IMG/VR virus record: IMGVR_UViG_3300014711_000003
Span: 1 to 39,058 of that record
DNA: 39,058 bases
From: a virus
Direction: 5' to 3' (one strand)
Shown: in pieces, positions 22,257 through 31,872 of the stretch
Layout: each line of letters begins with the position of its first letter
Numbering within the stretch: position 1 is the stretch's first letter
Notes under the pieces: generated by a model
Seen by the model: the letters and a program-made list of their open reading frames with translations, nothing else
Databases searched by the model: none
Told to the model about the DNA's origin: nothing
Made by a program: the position numbers and the translations under genes

Positions 22257-24799
22257 TATTTCACCAGCGCGTTTTGAATTTCTTGTTCGGGCGTCAGCAT
22301 GTTGCGCTGAAATGCACGGGTTTTCGGGCCTTGGCCACCACGTTTGACAGGCCGCGCGCCAAGCGCGTCTTGCAACTGCTCGGCCAAGTCCATCATTTGT
22401 TCACGCTTGATCAGCGCGTCCTGACGCAAACGCTCGTTTTCGGCGCGGGCGGCGATGTCTTGAAACGCTTGGGCTTTTTGACGGGCCTTTTCTATCGAAT
22501 CCTGCACCCAAGCACGGTCTTGCATTTTGGCGGCGATGGCTTTGTCAGACAACGTCTTCATGCCAGGCACAACTTCAGCCAGATCAGCTTTGGCTTTGTT
22601 CCACGCGATCTTTTCTTCGGCTGTCATGTCAAACGCTTTGCTAACGCCACGTTCAAATGTTGTTTCGCCTTCGCGTTTTGTAACACGTGTATATGGTTGC
22701 GCGCCAGTCTTAGGCGAAATTGTTTGTGTCTTAAACGTGGTGCTTGGCTGTTCAATTACTTGACCAGACATCTTGGCGACTGCCGATTCCAACGCGGAAG
22801 GCAACACGCCACCTGCGCCAGCAGTCGGTGCAGGAACCAAGTTACCTCCTGCGTCAAGTACAAATTCAACACCACCACGCGCGGGCTGACGTGCGGCGGC
22901 TTCTGCCGCGGCCTGCTGTGCTTCGGCTTGCTGACCCAAGGCGCGTGACATGTTAGCGGCGCGGGCGCGTTCGGCAGCAATGCCGCCCATGGTACTTTCA
23001 GCCGATGGCGCAGGCAACGCGTTCAGCATGTTAGGCGCAACAGGTGTTACGCGGGGGCCATATTGTTCACCGACTATGGTGAAGTTAGGCGGCGTAAACG
23101 TCTGCTGTGAAAAATCAAATGGAACCATTTGATTAGGGTTGTAATTAATTGCCGCAGGGTTGTCGCCCATAGGCACGGGACGATAGTCTTGCGGCACGGC
23201 GTATTGACGCTGAAATTGAGGCGTTGTCATGCGACGCGCTTGCGCCGCGCCCAAAATATTACCCGCGGCAGCGCCAGCCGCGCCGCCTGCAATTGAGCCA
23301 CCTAAACCTAACGGCGAAAATAAGATCGCGCCAGCAGTGCCACCAACACTTGACCGTGTTAATTTTTCACGCCATGACGGTGGTTTGGCAGTACCGCCTT
23401 GCGTAACGTCGGGGAAGTTGGCCGCTACGTTGGCGATCTTGCCAATCGTGCCGCTTAAGGGTTTGCCTTCTGACGCCATCTTAGCCAACACTTGCGGGTC
23501 AATAAGACCTGTGGCCATGTCTGTGGCGCGCTCGTAATCATAAATCTGCGCCATGCGCACACGCGCTTTTTGCAAGTCAGTCAGCACACGTGGATCGGTT
23601 ACGTTAGCGTCGATCAGTTGCTCTAATGTATTGGCCAACTTCATGCCTGCATCAGCTTCTGCAATTTTGGCAGGGTCGGGTGCAAGGCCGGCTTTTTGTG
23701 ACTGGTAAGTGTTGTTTGCGTTGCGGCGCAGTTGACGAATATCTTGCAAAACCAAGTCGCCAGACCGACCTTCATTGAGCATAGTTTGCACGCTGTCAAC
23801 CAAATTGTTGACTGCGGCAGACGCGCCTTTATCGCCGGCCACAACAGGAATACGCGCGCTTTCTAAGTTGCGTACGATGTCATCTGTAGGTTGCAAAACA
23901 GGCAACTTACGCACTACGTCGTAAGGTTTGCTGGCGGCGTCCAAAGCTGTCTCAAACGCCGCGGCGTCCAGCTTAGTTGTTGTTGGCAGGCCAAGATCTT
24001 TTTTGACCACGTCTGTAATGACAGGTAAATTATGCTTGGCCAGATTGGACTCAAGGTTAGAACTGCCCGCCACAGACGCGCGCAAGCGGTTGCCGGCGGT
24101 GGGGTTAGATACCGCTGGATTAAGTGCAATACCCAGATCTGCCGCATCTTTAGCCGCGTCAATCTGTGTTGCATTTTTCAAACTTTGCTGAACGCGTTGC
24201 TCTTGCTTGGCTGCCGCACGCGCAGCAATTGGCGCACGCGCTGTAGTTGCGGCCGATTGAATAGCAGGCGCCATACCGCGTTGGAGATCGCCCAATACGT
24301 TCAGGGGCACGCCTTGCAAACCAGTGGATGCAAGCGCGTTGCCAATCGTTTCTGTCTGCTGGCGTGCAGTAGGACTTAACGCAGGCGCAAAGAACTCCGA
24401 TACTTTTTTACCGACGTTTTCGCCTGCGCGGATACCTTCTTGCGTGCCGTATTTGCCGCTAAAAAGTGTACCCCCAATTTTAGCGCCCTCAACAATAGGC
24501 GCAGTGATGGCGCTAGTGGTAAGCGCCACCGCTGTCTCAAGAGGCGCAAGCAGCTTTTCTGAAAAAGACGCGGGCTTTGTTGGCTCTGCTGGTGCCGTAG
24601 GCGCGGGTACAGGTCCGCCGTAACCTGGAATTTGGTCAACTAAACTACGTCGTCCGACAGGTATACCGGCGCTAGGTTTAGGCGCCGCATTGAAAGTTTG
24701 AGCCGCAAACGCTTCTACTTGCGCAGGCGTCGCGTCATCTGGCCCTTCAAAAACGTGAACCGTACCATCTGGGCCTTGAACACGGTATTTGGTAGCCAT
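22256..24799 (-). CDS. Internal virion / DNA ejection protein (847 aa)
   Basis: Large late protein starting MATKYRVQGPDGTVHVFEG and GPDDATPAQVEAFAAQTF, an N-terminal motif common to phage virion proteins. It is Ala/Thr/Gln-rich, with long helical stretches and one glycine-rich hydrophobic region (about 500-520, LGGSIAGGAAGAAAGN) that could insert in a membrane. P22-like phages carry three ejection proteins (gp7, gp20, gp16), and this and the next two genes occupy that place. The assignment is by position and composition, not by a catalytic motif. TAATG coupling joins it to both neighbours. Confidence 0.75.
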   Translation of the reverse strand: MATKYRVQGPDGTVHVFEGPDDATPAQVEAFAAQTFNAAPKPSAGIPVGRRSLVDQIPGYGGPVPAPTAPAEPTKPASFSEKLLAPLETAVALTTSAITAPIVEGAKIGGTLFSGKYGTQEGIRAGENVGKKVSEFFAPALSPTARQQTETIGNALASTGLQGVPLNVLGDLQRGMAPAIQSAATTARAPIAARAAAKQEQRVQQSLKNATQIDAAKDAADLGIALNPAVSNPTAGNRLRASVAGSSNLESNLAKHNLPVITDVVKKDLGLPTTTKLDAAAFETALDAASKPYDVVRKLPVLQPTDDIVRNLESARIPVVAGDKGASAAVNNLVDSVQTMLNEGRSGDLVLQDIRQLRRNANNTYQSQKAGLAPDPAKIAEADAGMKLANTLEQLIDANVTDPRVLTDLQKARVRMAQIYDYERATDMATGLIDPQVLAKMASEGKPLSGTIGKIANVAANFPDVTQGGTAKPPSWREKLTRSSVGGTAGAILFSPLGLGGSIAGGAAGAAAGNILGAAQARRMTTPQFQRQYAVPQDYRPVPMGDNPAAINYNPNQMVPFDFSQQTFTPPNFTIVGEQYGPRVTPVAPNMLNALPAPSAESTMGGIAAERARAANMSRALGQQAEAQQAAAEAAARQPARGGVEFVLDAGGNLVPAPTAGAGGVLPSALESAVAKMSGQVIEQPSTTFKTQTISPKTGAQPYTRVTKREGETTFERGVSKAFDMTAEEKIAWNKAKADLAEVVPGMKTLSDKAIAAKMQDRAWVQDSIEKARQKAQAFQDIAARAENERLRQDALIKREQMMDLAEQLQDALGARPVKRGGQGPKTRAFQRNMLTPEQEIQNALVK

Positions 24800-26103
24800 T
24801 ATTTACTGCTTTCTTTGCCAAGATATTTAACCCCGCCAGTCCCCTGTGTGGCAGCCGCAGGTTTAGCCGCCGCAGGTTTAGGTTCTTGTCCTGGTGGAGG
24901 GATCATGCCTGAAGTCAACATGCGGTTTTTAGCTGCTTGCCAGCCAGCCAAACGTTCTTCAATTGGCTTGTTAGCGTTAGCCACGTCACCCAACGCGGAA
25001 ACAATAAATTCGCGATCGGTGTTAGAAATGCCTGCGCCCAATTTACCGCCTGCCAGATCAGTTGCAATTTGGTTGGCTGTGCCTTCAAGCGCAGCAATTG
25101 CTTGACGGCCAGAGGTACTGGTACCAAACAACGCGCCCATAGTTTGCGCAGTGACGTTTTCCAATATGCCGCTGGTAGATTTAGAGATAAGTTTGGAAAT
25201 GTTATCTTCGCCAGTCGTGGGGTTGTAACCCGCAGACTGCAACGCTTTAATTGCAGCTTGCTGATCTTTAGTGTTCTGAATCTGCGGCGTTGGAATAAAC
25301 GTGCCTTGTGGATTGTCTGCTGTCGGAGGTACAACAAAACCACCCGCAGCGGCGTTAAATACCGGTTTATTAGCCAGTTCGCGTTGCAGATTTTGACCTG
25401 CAATTTTAATTTGATTGCCTTGCTGGGCCACAGCAAGCTGACCTTTGCTAACGTTTAAAGATTCTTTTTGGAACGGCGTCATGCCAGTTGCTTGAGAAGG
25501 CAACACTTCTTTGCCGTAACTAGGGCTGTTTGGATTTTCATCCAAGAAAATAATACTGCCGTCAGCACGTCTTACTTCTTTTGGTTTAGGCGCAAAAAGC
25601 GTCAATTGATCTTTAACTTTTGTCGCCGCTAACATTTCGCGTCTGACAAAATCAGGATCATACGTTTCTGGCAATGCTTTAGGATCGCCGCCCAGCGCCG
25701 CCAACTTAGGCTTGGCCGCTTGCCAAGACGCGTCGTCTTTAACTGTGCCGTAGATGTTCGCGGCGGCGTCTGTGACCTTAGCGGTGTAATCTATTTGTTT
25801 GATTTTTTGCTCAAGCGCGGCGGCGTCTTGCTCGGCCAACGCCTTAGCGTAACCAAGGCCTGTTTTACCAAATTTTGTAGCCAATTCAGCGCGCACCTCT
25901 GGTGCCTTAACATCCGCGCCAGCCAAATAGTTACGCACGCCTTCTTCCTCTTGACGAGCGCGTTCATATTCAGCCATTTTCATGGCGTTCAACTGATTGG
26001 CTTGTTGCGCGCCTTGTAATTGATACATTTGGCCAAGCGCGTTGACCGGCGACTCCATTTGAAATGGACGGACTTGCAAAGCAATAGATGGGTCAAGAGC
26101 CAT
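24799..26103 (-). CDS. Putative internal virion / ejection protein (434 aa)
   Basis: Ala/Gln/Lys-rich helical protein beginning MALDPSIALQVRPFQMESPV, with QGAQQANQLNAMKMAEYERARQ and long coiled-coil-like middle. No enzyme motif found. Located between two other internal virion candidates, with overlapping ends. It would match one of the P22 gp7/gp20/gp16 set in position. Confidence 0.7.
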   Translation of the reverse strand: MALDPSIALQVRPFQMESPVNALGQMYQLQGAQQANQLNAMKMAEYERARQEEEGVRNYLAGADVKAPEVRAELATKFGKTGLGYAKALAEQDAAALEQKIKQIDYTAKVTDAAANIYGTVKDDASWQAAKPKLAALGGDPKALPETYDPDFVRREMLAATKVKDQLTLFAPKPKEVRRADGSIIFLDENPNSPSYGKEVLPSQATGMTPFQKESLNVSKGQLAVAQQGNQIKIAGQNLQRELANKPVFNAAAGGFVVPPTADNPQGTFIPTPQIQNTKDQQAAIKALQSAGYNPTTGEDNISKLISKSTSGILENVTAQTMGALFGTSTSGRQAIAALEGTANQIATDLAGGKLGAGISNTDREFIVSALGDVANANKPIEERLAGWQAAKNRMLTSGMIPPPGQEPKPAAAKPAAATQGTGGVKYLGKESSK

Positions 26104-26804
26104 TATTGATTACCCCCAACGCTAGAAAAATATGGACTTATGGCCGCGTCTGCGTTTGACATGCCGCCTGTACCAAAACGCTGCAACAGTTGATTGTTTT
26201 GATATAAATTAGCGGCGTTACTTAAACCACCAGTTAACGCGTTAATCCCGCCTACGTAACCGGACGCGCGCGCGTTACCTGCACTGGTCATTAAATTACC
26301 GACATTTGCGCCATAACTACCGGCATTAGCGCCTATGGTGTTTGCAGATGTTTGCCCAATCCCTGCTAGGCCTGCAAGGCGGTTGTACGCATTACCAAAT
26401 TCTTGCGAAGCAAAGTCTTGACCGTAACGTTGTGCGGCCTTTAAAGCGGCGCCGCTAATCAGGCCGCCACGCGCCGCGGCTTGACGGTCAAGCGCTTTCA
26501 TGCCTTCGCCAAAACGAAACTTATATGATGGATCCATGTAATTCATCACGTCGCCAGATTGAAGTTTGGCAAGAGCGTTAACCCCCGCTTGTCGCCATGG
26601 CTCTTGTAGTTCAACTTGTTTGTTGAATATCTCGCGTTGAAGTTGCGTAGCCTGATCAGCCGTTTGCGCTTGCATACCCGCGGCTTTAGACGCCGCGTTT
26701 GATGCGTCGACGCCGCCGCCAAGGCTTGCGCCCATCATGGCGCCCGTAGGGCCGCCAAGCATAAAGCCTGCCGCACCGCCTAATAGTGTTCCGAGAAAAC
26801 TCAT
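26103..26804 (-). CDS. DNA transfer / ejection protein (233 aa)
   Basis: Start at ATG 26804 (MSFLGTLLGGAAGFM) with GGAG 6 nt upstream; the frame extends four codons to a TTG without better support. The N-terminus is a Gly/Ala-rich hydrophobic segment (GGAAGFMLGGPTGAMMGASLGG), and later EPWRQAGVNALAKLQ and YNRLAGLAGIGQTSAN are typical of phage DNA transfer proteins of the P22 gp7 kind. Role in genome delivery is inferred from such relatives. Confidence 0.75.
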   Translation of the reverse strand: MSFLGTLLGGAAGFMLGGPTGAMMGASLGGGVDASNAASKAAGMQAQTADQATQLQREIFNKQVELQEPWRQAGVNALAKLQSGDVMNYMDPSYKFRFGEGMKALDRQAAARGGLISGAALKAAQRYGQDFASQEFGNAYNRLAGLAGIGQTSANTIGANAGSYGANVGNLMTSAGNARASGYVGGINALTGGLSNAANLYQNNQLLQRFGTGGMSNADAAISPYFSSVGGNQ

Positions 26805-26816
26805 ATTGATCTCCAA

Positions 26817-29800
26817 TTACATCGCAGCGATGACAAACGCGAGGAGTTCCTCGTATCGTACACCAAGAACCGTTACGTCGTCGATAACATCTGAGCAGAA
26901 CACGCCGTAGTTGTTAGCGTCCAAACCTTCAGCCGCAAAAGCCGCTTGCACGTCTTGAGCGAGAACGCCCACGTGTTTGCGTGCGCCTGCGCCCTTGGCC
27001 GCCACGGCGTCTTTGAACTTGAAGGTTTTGAACAAGCCCTTGATGCGGCGGGCCACAGCCAACTCAGCAGCTGTCAGATCAGCAATCTCAGTCTTCTGGT
27101 TTGCGTCAGACGTGTTGATTGTGCCTGTGGTGGCGTACACCGTCGTCCAGCGGAAACCGGACGAGCCGCAGGTCATGGTGTTGTCAACGCTAGGCGCAAA
27201 GTTGGTGCTGCTGTTGACAAACACGCCTTGGCCAGAACTGTTGCCAATCGCCACCAAACTGGTAGACGAGTTGAGCGTGTAGCTGCTGGTTGTCAGTGTG
27301 CCGCCAGACAAGTTGGCCGCAGTGGACGCGCTTGTCGCAGTCGCGGCGCTCGTTGCAGTTGTTGCAGATCCGGCGGTTGTGGCGTACGTAGCAGTCGCGG
27401 CGTTACCAGATGTGTTCTGGTTCAGCGTTGGGAAAGTACAGTTGGCCAAGTTACCGCTGGAAGGCGTGCCCAATGCACCGCCAGATGCGACGGGGGTAAA
27501 CCCTAACGCACCTGTAACGTCGCCGCTAGACAACGTAACTGCGCCTGTGCGAGTGTTAAACGACGAGACGCCAGCAGAAACAGGCGACGCCCAAGTGCCG
27601 TCGTTACGCAAGAACGTCGATGTGCTGCCAGTTGGCGCGGTGATGGAATACGCACCCCAGATCAATTGATTCTTAAGGTACAGGGTTTTCCATGCGTAAC
27701 CAGACGCGCCCAAGTTAATGGTGTCGTCAGCCGCAGGAATAAACGACGTAAAGCCGCCGCCAGTAAACATGGCCGCATAGCTTGTCGAGTTACCAAACAC
27801 AGCCGTTGCAGTGGTTGACAAAATACCTGGGTAGCTGCTACCGGTTACGCTACCAACGGTCAAGTTGTTGATCGTTTGGTTGGCGGTAAAAGTGTTGGCG
27901 ATGCCAGGATTGACTGGTGTGTAGCTAAGCGCGGTTGTGACATCGGTGCTAGTAAGCGTCACAGCGCCTGTGCGGGTGTTGAACGACGACACGCCGCCGC
28001 CCGCCGCAGGAGGGACAGACCAAGTGCCGTCGTTACACAAATACTTGGTTGTGTCGCCTGTTGGCTGAACAATGCCGTAGCCGTTCCAAGTCAATGTGTT
28101 GCTCAAATACAACCCATTCCAGCGCTTTGTAGCGCCGCCCAATGTCAAAGCGTTGGTGGCGTTGCTGTCCGCGCTAGGTTGGAAGTTGGCGCCGTTGAAA
28201 TCAATTGCGCGGGGTGTGGCAGCAGTACCGTTGTTGGTCAGGTACATTGTGCCGTCGTAGGTGGCAATGCCCATAGGGCCGCCAGGCGTTGCACCGCCCA
28301 CGCCGATACCGTTACCAGCCGCTGTCTGACCGAACACGCCGTTAAGCGTAGTGACGTTGCCAGCCGCAGTGACTTGCGCCAGTGTGGGTGTTGTGCCGCC
28401 CGTGCCGTTGGCCGCCGCGGTGATACGACCGTAGGCATCGACGGTGATGTTAGCGCTAGTGTATGAACCAGCAGTAACTGTCGTAGCCGCCAAGCTGATT
28501 GTGCCAGACGTTGTAATCGTGCCGCCGTTCAAGCCTGTGCCAGCCGTGATGCTGGTAACAGTACCAGAGCCAGAGCCAGAAGGTGTAGCCCATGTACCGT
28601 CGTTACGCAAGAAAGTGGTGGTTGAGCCAGTTGGTGCAGGGATCGCGTAGCCGTTCCATGTAAAGGCGTTCTTCAAGTAGAAGCCGTTCCAATTATTAGC
28701 CGAGCCGCCCAAGGTCAGCGCAGTTGCAGCGCCTGAGTCAACGGCAGGTTGGAAGTTAGCACCGTTAAAGTCAATTGCGTAAGTTGTCGCAAGTGCGGCT
28801 GTGTTGGCCAAATACAAGCGAGAAGCGTAAGAGCCAATGCCCGCAAACGCTACGCCGCCATACGTATTCGTACCGATAACAATACCGGTCGTTGTGCCGT
28901 TGCCGCCAAAGATACCGTTTAGTGTCGAGGTGTTGCCCGCAGTCAATACAGACTGCAAAGTGCCGCCACCACCGCCACCGCCGATGGGCGTGCCGGACAA
29001 GTCAGCATATACAGACGCCTCGACAATACCTTCAAAGCGGTTAGGCGCGCCTTGTTTGTACTGGTCAACGGCGCTGTAATATGTACAGCCCACCATGGCC
29101 AGTTTAAAGTCGCCCGACACGTTGTTGATTGTGGGGCGTGAACTGCTTGGCGTATAACCAGACAAGCCAGCCCAGCCGCATGACTCAAACGTGATGGGAA
29201 ATGCGTAACTGGACAACGACGCGGCCAAATACACTTGTTGCTGAGGATAGCTTGTGCCAAGGGCACTGAAACTACAGCCGGTCAACACGCCGTTGATGCC
29301 TGGGCGTGAAACTGTTTGCTGTACTTGGAACTGCGCTTGACCGCCGTTGCCTTCAAAGTACACGCCGCTAATCGTAAAGCCGCTGGCAGACTGCTGGGCA
29401 ATGTTGCCTCCCACGTCGACCAACGCCAAGCCCCACTTGCCGCTAGACAAGTCAGTACCTGCGCCGTTGGCCTCAATAGAGCCGCCCGTGTAGTTAAACG
29501 TGCCCGCGCCGATGACCTTGCCGCCATAAGCGTAGTTGTTGCCAACGGTGCAATTGGACATGGTAATTGCGTTAGGTTCAGACACAAACCCATACGCGGC
29601 GTTAGGCTCAAAATAGAAGCCGCCGGTGTTGTAGCGGATGACCATGTCGTTAAACGTGGATGACAAGACGTTTGCGCCGTACAAACCTGTGGCCCAGCCA
29701 GCCAGATAGACGTTGTCAATCGTGACAAACGCGATGTCTTTGAGCGCGATGCCCAGCTTGTTTAACTGGTAGCCGTACAACGTAAAGTCTTGGAACAAGC

Positions 29801-30521
29801 AGTAACCGGCGGGGTTAGCGTCGTAACCGATGACTTCAATACCGTTGGCGTTGGCTGTTTGGTAAATGGTCGTGGCGGCCATGCCATCGCCGCGCATAGA
29901 GGGGCGCTTGATGGGGTCTGTTGTGCCGCTGTTCATCGTGAACGTCAGCGCGGATGAGATCTTGTAAGTGCCAGCGGGCAAATAAACGCAGCCACCATAA
30001 GTGTCGGCTTGGTAAATGGCCGCTTGGATGGCCGCTGTGTCGTCGGTCGTGCCGTCGCCTTTAGCGCCAAAGTCCTTGACAGACACCAAGTCTTGCAACT
30101 TGTCGTTCAAAGTCTTACCGACCGCGCCTGGGATCACGCCCAAAGCGTAAGTTTGCTTAAAGCCAATCAAGGCGTCGCCAAGCGTGATGTCAGACTGGTT
30201 GGCCAATTCGGCCTTCAATATGTTGGCGTCGGTGATGCCGGGGATGTTGTCCCATGAGCCAATCTGCACTTGGTTGGCGTCTTGCAAAATGAATTTGTAG
30301 GCGTCGCCAGCGTTGAGCCAAACTTCTTCTTCCACGCGGCCAGCCGCGTTCAAAACGATTGGGTTGCTGTTGGCGGTCAAGCCAGTTGAAGACGTGTAAG
30401 TGGGCGCGGCTGTCGTTGTGCCGGCGGCAAACGAGTACAACAAACCGCCTGCCAAGGGCACGCCGTTGTCGTCGAAGAACTGCGCGCCAGCGCCTGCGAA
30501 TAGGGAGATGTTGACAGTCAT
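26817..30521 (-). CDS. Tailspike with pectate-lyase fold and S74 chaperone (1234 aa)
   Basis: Receptor-binding or glycan-degrading spike. Residues 1-140 form a head-binding-like region (FFDDNGVPLAGGLLYSFAAG). A right-handed beta-helix of pectate lyase type begins at VKDFGAKGDGTTDDTAAIQAA (about 148) and runs to about 500. A low-complexity shaft follows with three PTGSTTTFLRNDGTW-like modules (28571-28770, 28012-28210, 27583-27745). The C-terminal S74 chaperone starts at TSD 1137-1139 and includes HVGVLAQDVQ; such domains trimerise the protein and cut themselves off. The catalytic residues of any glycanase activity cannot be picked out by eye. Confidence 0.88.
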   Translation of the reverse strand: MTVNISLFAGAGAQFFDDNGVPLAGGLLYSFAAGTTTAAPTYTSSTGLTANSNPIVLNAAGRVEEEVWLNAGDAYKFILQDANQVQIGSWDNIPGITDANILKAELANQSDITLGDALIGFKQTYALGVIPGAVGKTLNDKLQDLVSVKDFGAKGDGTTDDTAAIQAAIYQADTYGGCVYLPAGTYKISSALTFTMNSGTTDPIKRPSMRGDGMAATTIYQTANANGIEVIGYDANPAGYCLFQDFTLYGYQLNKLGIALKDIAFVTIDNVYLAGWATGLYGANVLSSTFNDMVIRYNTGGFYFEPNAAYGFVSEPNAITMSNCTVGNNYAYGGKVIGAGTFNYTGGSIEANGAGTDLSSGKWGLALVDVGGNIAQQSASGFTISGVYFEGNGGQAQFQVQQTVSRPGINGVLTGCSFSALGTSYPQQQVYLAASLSSYAFPITFESCGWAGLSGYTPSSSRPTINNVSGDFKLAMVGCTYYSAVDQYKQGAPNRFEGIVEASVYADLSGTPIGGGGGGGTLQSVLTAGNTSTLNGIFGGNGTTTGIVIGTNTYGGVAFAGIGSYASRLYLANTAALATTYAIDFNGANFQPAVDSGAATALTLGGSANNWNGFYLKNAFTWNGYAIPAPTGSTTTFLRNDGTWATPSGSGSGTVTSITAGTGLNGGTITTSGTISLAATTVTAGSYTSANITVDAYGRITAAANGTGGTTPTLAQVTAAGNVTTLNGVFGQTAAGNGIGVGGATPGGPMGIATYDGTMYLTNNGTAATPRAIDFNGANFQPSADSNATNALTLGGATKRWNGLYLSNTLTWNGYGIVQPTGDTTKYLCNDGTWSVPPAAGGGVSSFNTRTGAVTLTSTDVTTALSYTPVNPGIANTFTANQTINNLTVGSVTGSSYPGILSTTATAVFGNSTSYAAMFTGGGFTSFIPAADDTINLGASGYAWKTLYLKNQLIWGAYSITAPTGSTSTFLRNDGTWASPVSAGVSSFNTRTGAVTLSSGDVTGALGFTPVASGGALGTPSSGNLANCTFPTLNQNTSGNAATATYATTAGSATTATSAATATSASTAANLSGGTLTTSSYTLNSSTSLVAIGNSSGQGVFVNSSTNFAPSVDNTMTCGSSGFRWTTVYATTGTINTSDANQKTEIADLTAAELAVARRIKGLFKTFKFKDAVAAKGAGARKHVGVLAQDVQAAFAAEGLDANNYGVFCSDVIDDVTVLGVRYEELLAFVIAAM

Positions 30522-30523
30522 GG

Positions 30524-30859
30524 TTAACTCACTTCACGGCCAGATGAACGGATGTTGATTGCGCTTGCAGTCCCAGCAATTGTAGAGATGAAACTAGAAG
30601 GCATCAAGACTTGACCAACTAATTCTGGGAAAGTATAGACCTCAGAAGGCTGCAATGTTTTGGTCTTGGTGATCAAGTTGGCATTGCCTGCTGTGTCTGC
30701 GCCAGTTACCAAGTTGACGCTGATTGTGGCCGCTGACGCGCTGTAGTTGGTCGCGGTGAACTTGTCAATGATTGTGGTGACGCCAGACGCAGTGTATTGC
30801 GTGGTCTGGCTGTTTTCCGCAATCTTGGCGGGAATAAGGACTTTGACGGTAACGGTCAT
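30524..30859 (-). CDS. Small structural protein upstream of tailspike (111 aa)
   Basis: ATG 30859 overlaps the upstream stop. It is a beta-rich protein, Ser/Thr/Val-rich, with [20 protein letters not shown] and [13 protein letters not shown], similar in style to small proteins found beside phage tail genes. No named family. It lies just before the tailspike in the late unit and may be a neck or adaptor piece. Confidence 0.7.
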   Translation of the reverse strand: MTVTVKVLIPAKIAENSQTTQYTASGVTTIIDKFTATNYSASAATISVNLVTGADTAGNANLITKTKTLQPSEVYTFPELVGQVLMPSSFISTIAGTASAINIRSSGREVS

Positions 30860-31872
30860 GCTGTGACTCCTTGGATTGTGGGGCCGGAAACGTAATTAAC
30901 GGTCAGAATAGCAGACGGCGCTGCCGGACGGGTTGGGGTTGTTCCTGCGGGGATTGTTTCAATAAACACTGTCGACCCATGGGCATGCCATGCCAACTCA
31001 AAATAATCGCCGTCTTTCATCTCTAAAAAGTAATTAAGCGCAATAATGGCTTGGCCGTTAACCCCAGAGTGCTTTTTAGGGACTGTAACAACGCTGTTTG
31101 AGTTAGGCAGATCCGCACCATTGTATTGGAGCCAGATGTCGGTTTCATACTCGCTAGACGTATCAGTATTAGACAGCTGAAGGCTAAACTGAATGTTGTA
31201 CGCGCCGGCTGAATCAACGTAAATTTTTGATGTGATCGCGCCTGTAATGGTCGTGGAGGCTACGGTTTGGCTAGGGCTAATAACGTACGCGCCCACGCCG
31301 CCTGGCGTGCCAGACGTCTGCGACACAACGTGCGTGTTTGCGGTTACGCCCGTGCCCGTCAAAAGCATGCCCAAACGAATAGTGCCAGACGTCATGGCCG
31401 ACACGGTCAAAGTTGTCGTGGTAATTGAGCCTGTAAAAACAGCCGTGTCAGTTACCGAGCGCACGCCGTTTTGATACAAAGCTGTCCCAAACCTTACAGG
31501 ATAGGCTTCAGTGGTTGAGCCGTCATACTGGTTTGTAGTGTCATAGAAACCACCATAAATGGGATGCGGCACTTGAGGCGTGTAAGACGGCGCAACGGCC
31601 AGCGCTTGCACTTGCTTTTGTAGTTCCGCAATTTGCGACTCTTGCGTAGACGCTGTTGGGGTAAGCGCTGCCTCAAACGCTACGTTAAGCGCTGTTGGGT
31701 CAGTTTGGGTTGGAGGGCCAAGCTGTAAGTCTGTAATTGAAAACTGGTTTGTGCCGCCGCCTGTCAAAACAAACAGGTTGTTCAAAAAGCGAAACCATTC
31801 ACGCGAGATTGTGCCCGTGCGCTCATCCAAAAATGGAACACGTGGGGCAGGGATCTGCGTGATGTTAAGCAT
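30856..31872 (-). CDS. Tail/collar-type structural protein (338 aa)
   Basis: Starts [20 protein letters not shown] with [14 protein letters not shown], an N-terminus I associate with phage tail or neck proteins. A short coiled coil ([16 protein letters not shown], about 74-90) follows, then Ser/Thr/Gly beta-rich regions and a C-terminal jelly-roll-like part ([16 protein letters not shown]). Its position between gp10-like and tailspike genes suggests a tail-tip or fibre-adaptor role, by inference. Confidence 0.7.
   Translation of the reverse strand: MLNITQIPAPRVPFLDERTGTISREWFRFLNNLFVLTGGGTNQFSITDLQLGPPTQTDPTALNVAFEAALTPTASTQESQIAELQKQVQALAVAPSYTPQVPHPIYGGFYDTTNQYDGSTTEAYPVRFGTALYQNGVRSVTDTAVFTGSITTTTLTVSAMTSGTIRLGMLLTGTGVTANTHVVSQTSGTPGGVGAYVISPSQTVASTTITGAITSKIYVDSAGAYNIQFSLQLSNTDTSSEYETDIWLQYNGADLPNSNSVVTVPKKHSGVNGQAIIALNYFLEMKDGDYFELAWHAHGSTVFIETIPAGTTPTRPAAPSAILTVNYVSGPTIQGVTA

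Noticed and set aside
22274-22948. A 224-residue plus-strand reading frame
   Set aside because: It is antisense to the 847-residue virion gene, Cys- and Arg-rich, with no start signals.
26946-28466. Several plus-strand frames opposite the tailspike
   Set aside because: They mirror the repetitive Gly/Thr/Ala codons of the tailspike and have no domain or start support.
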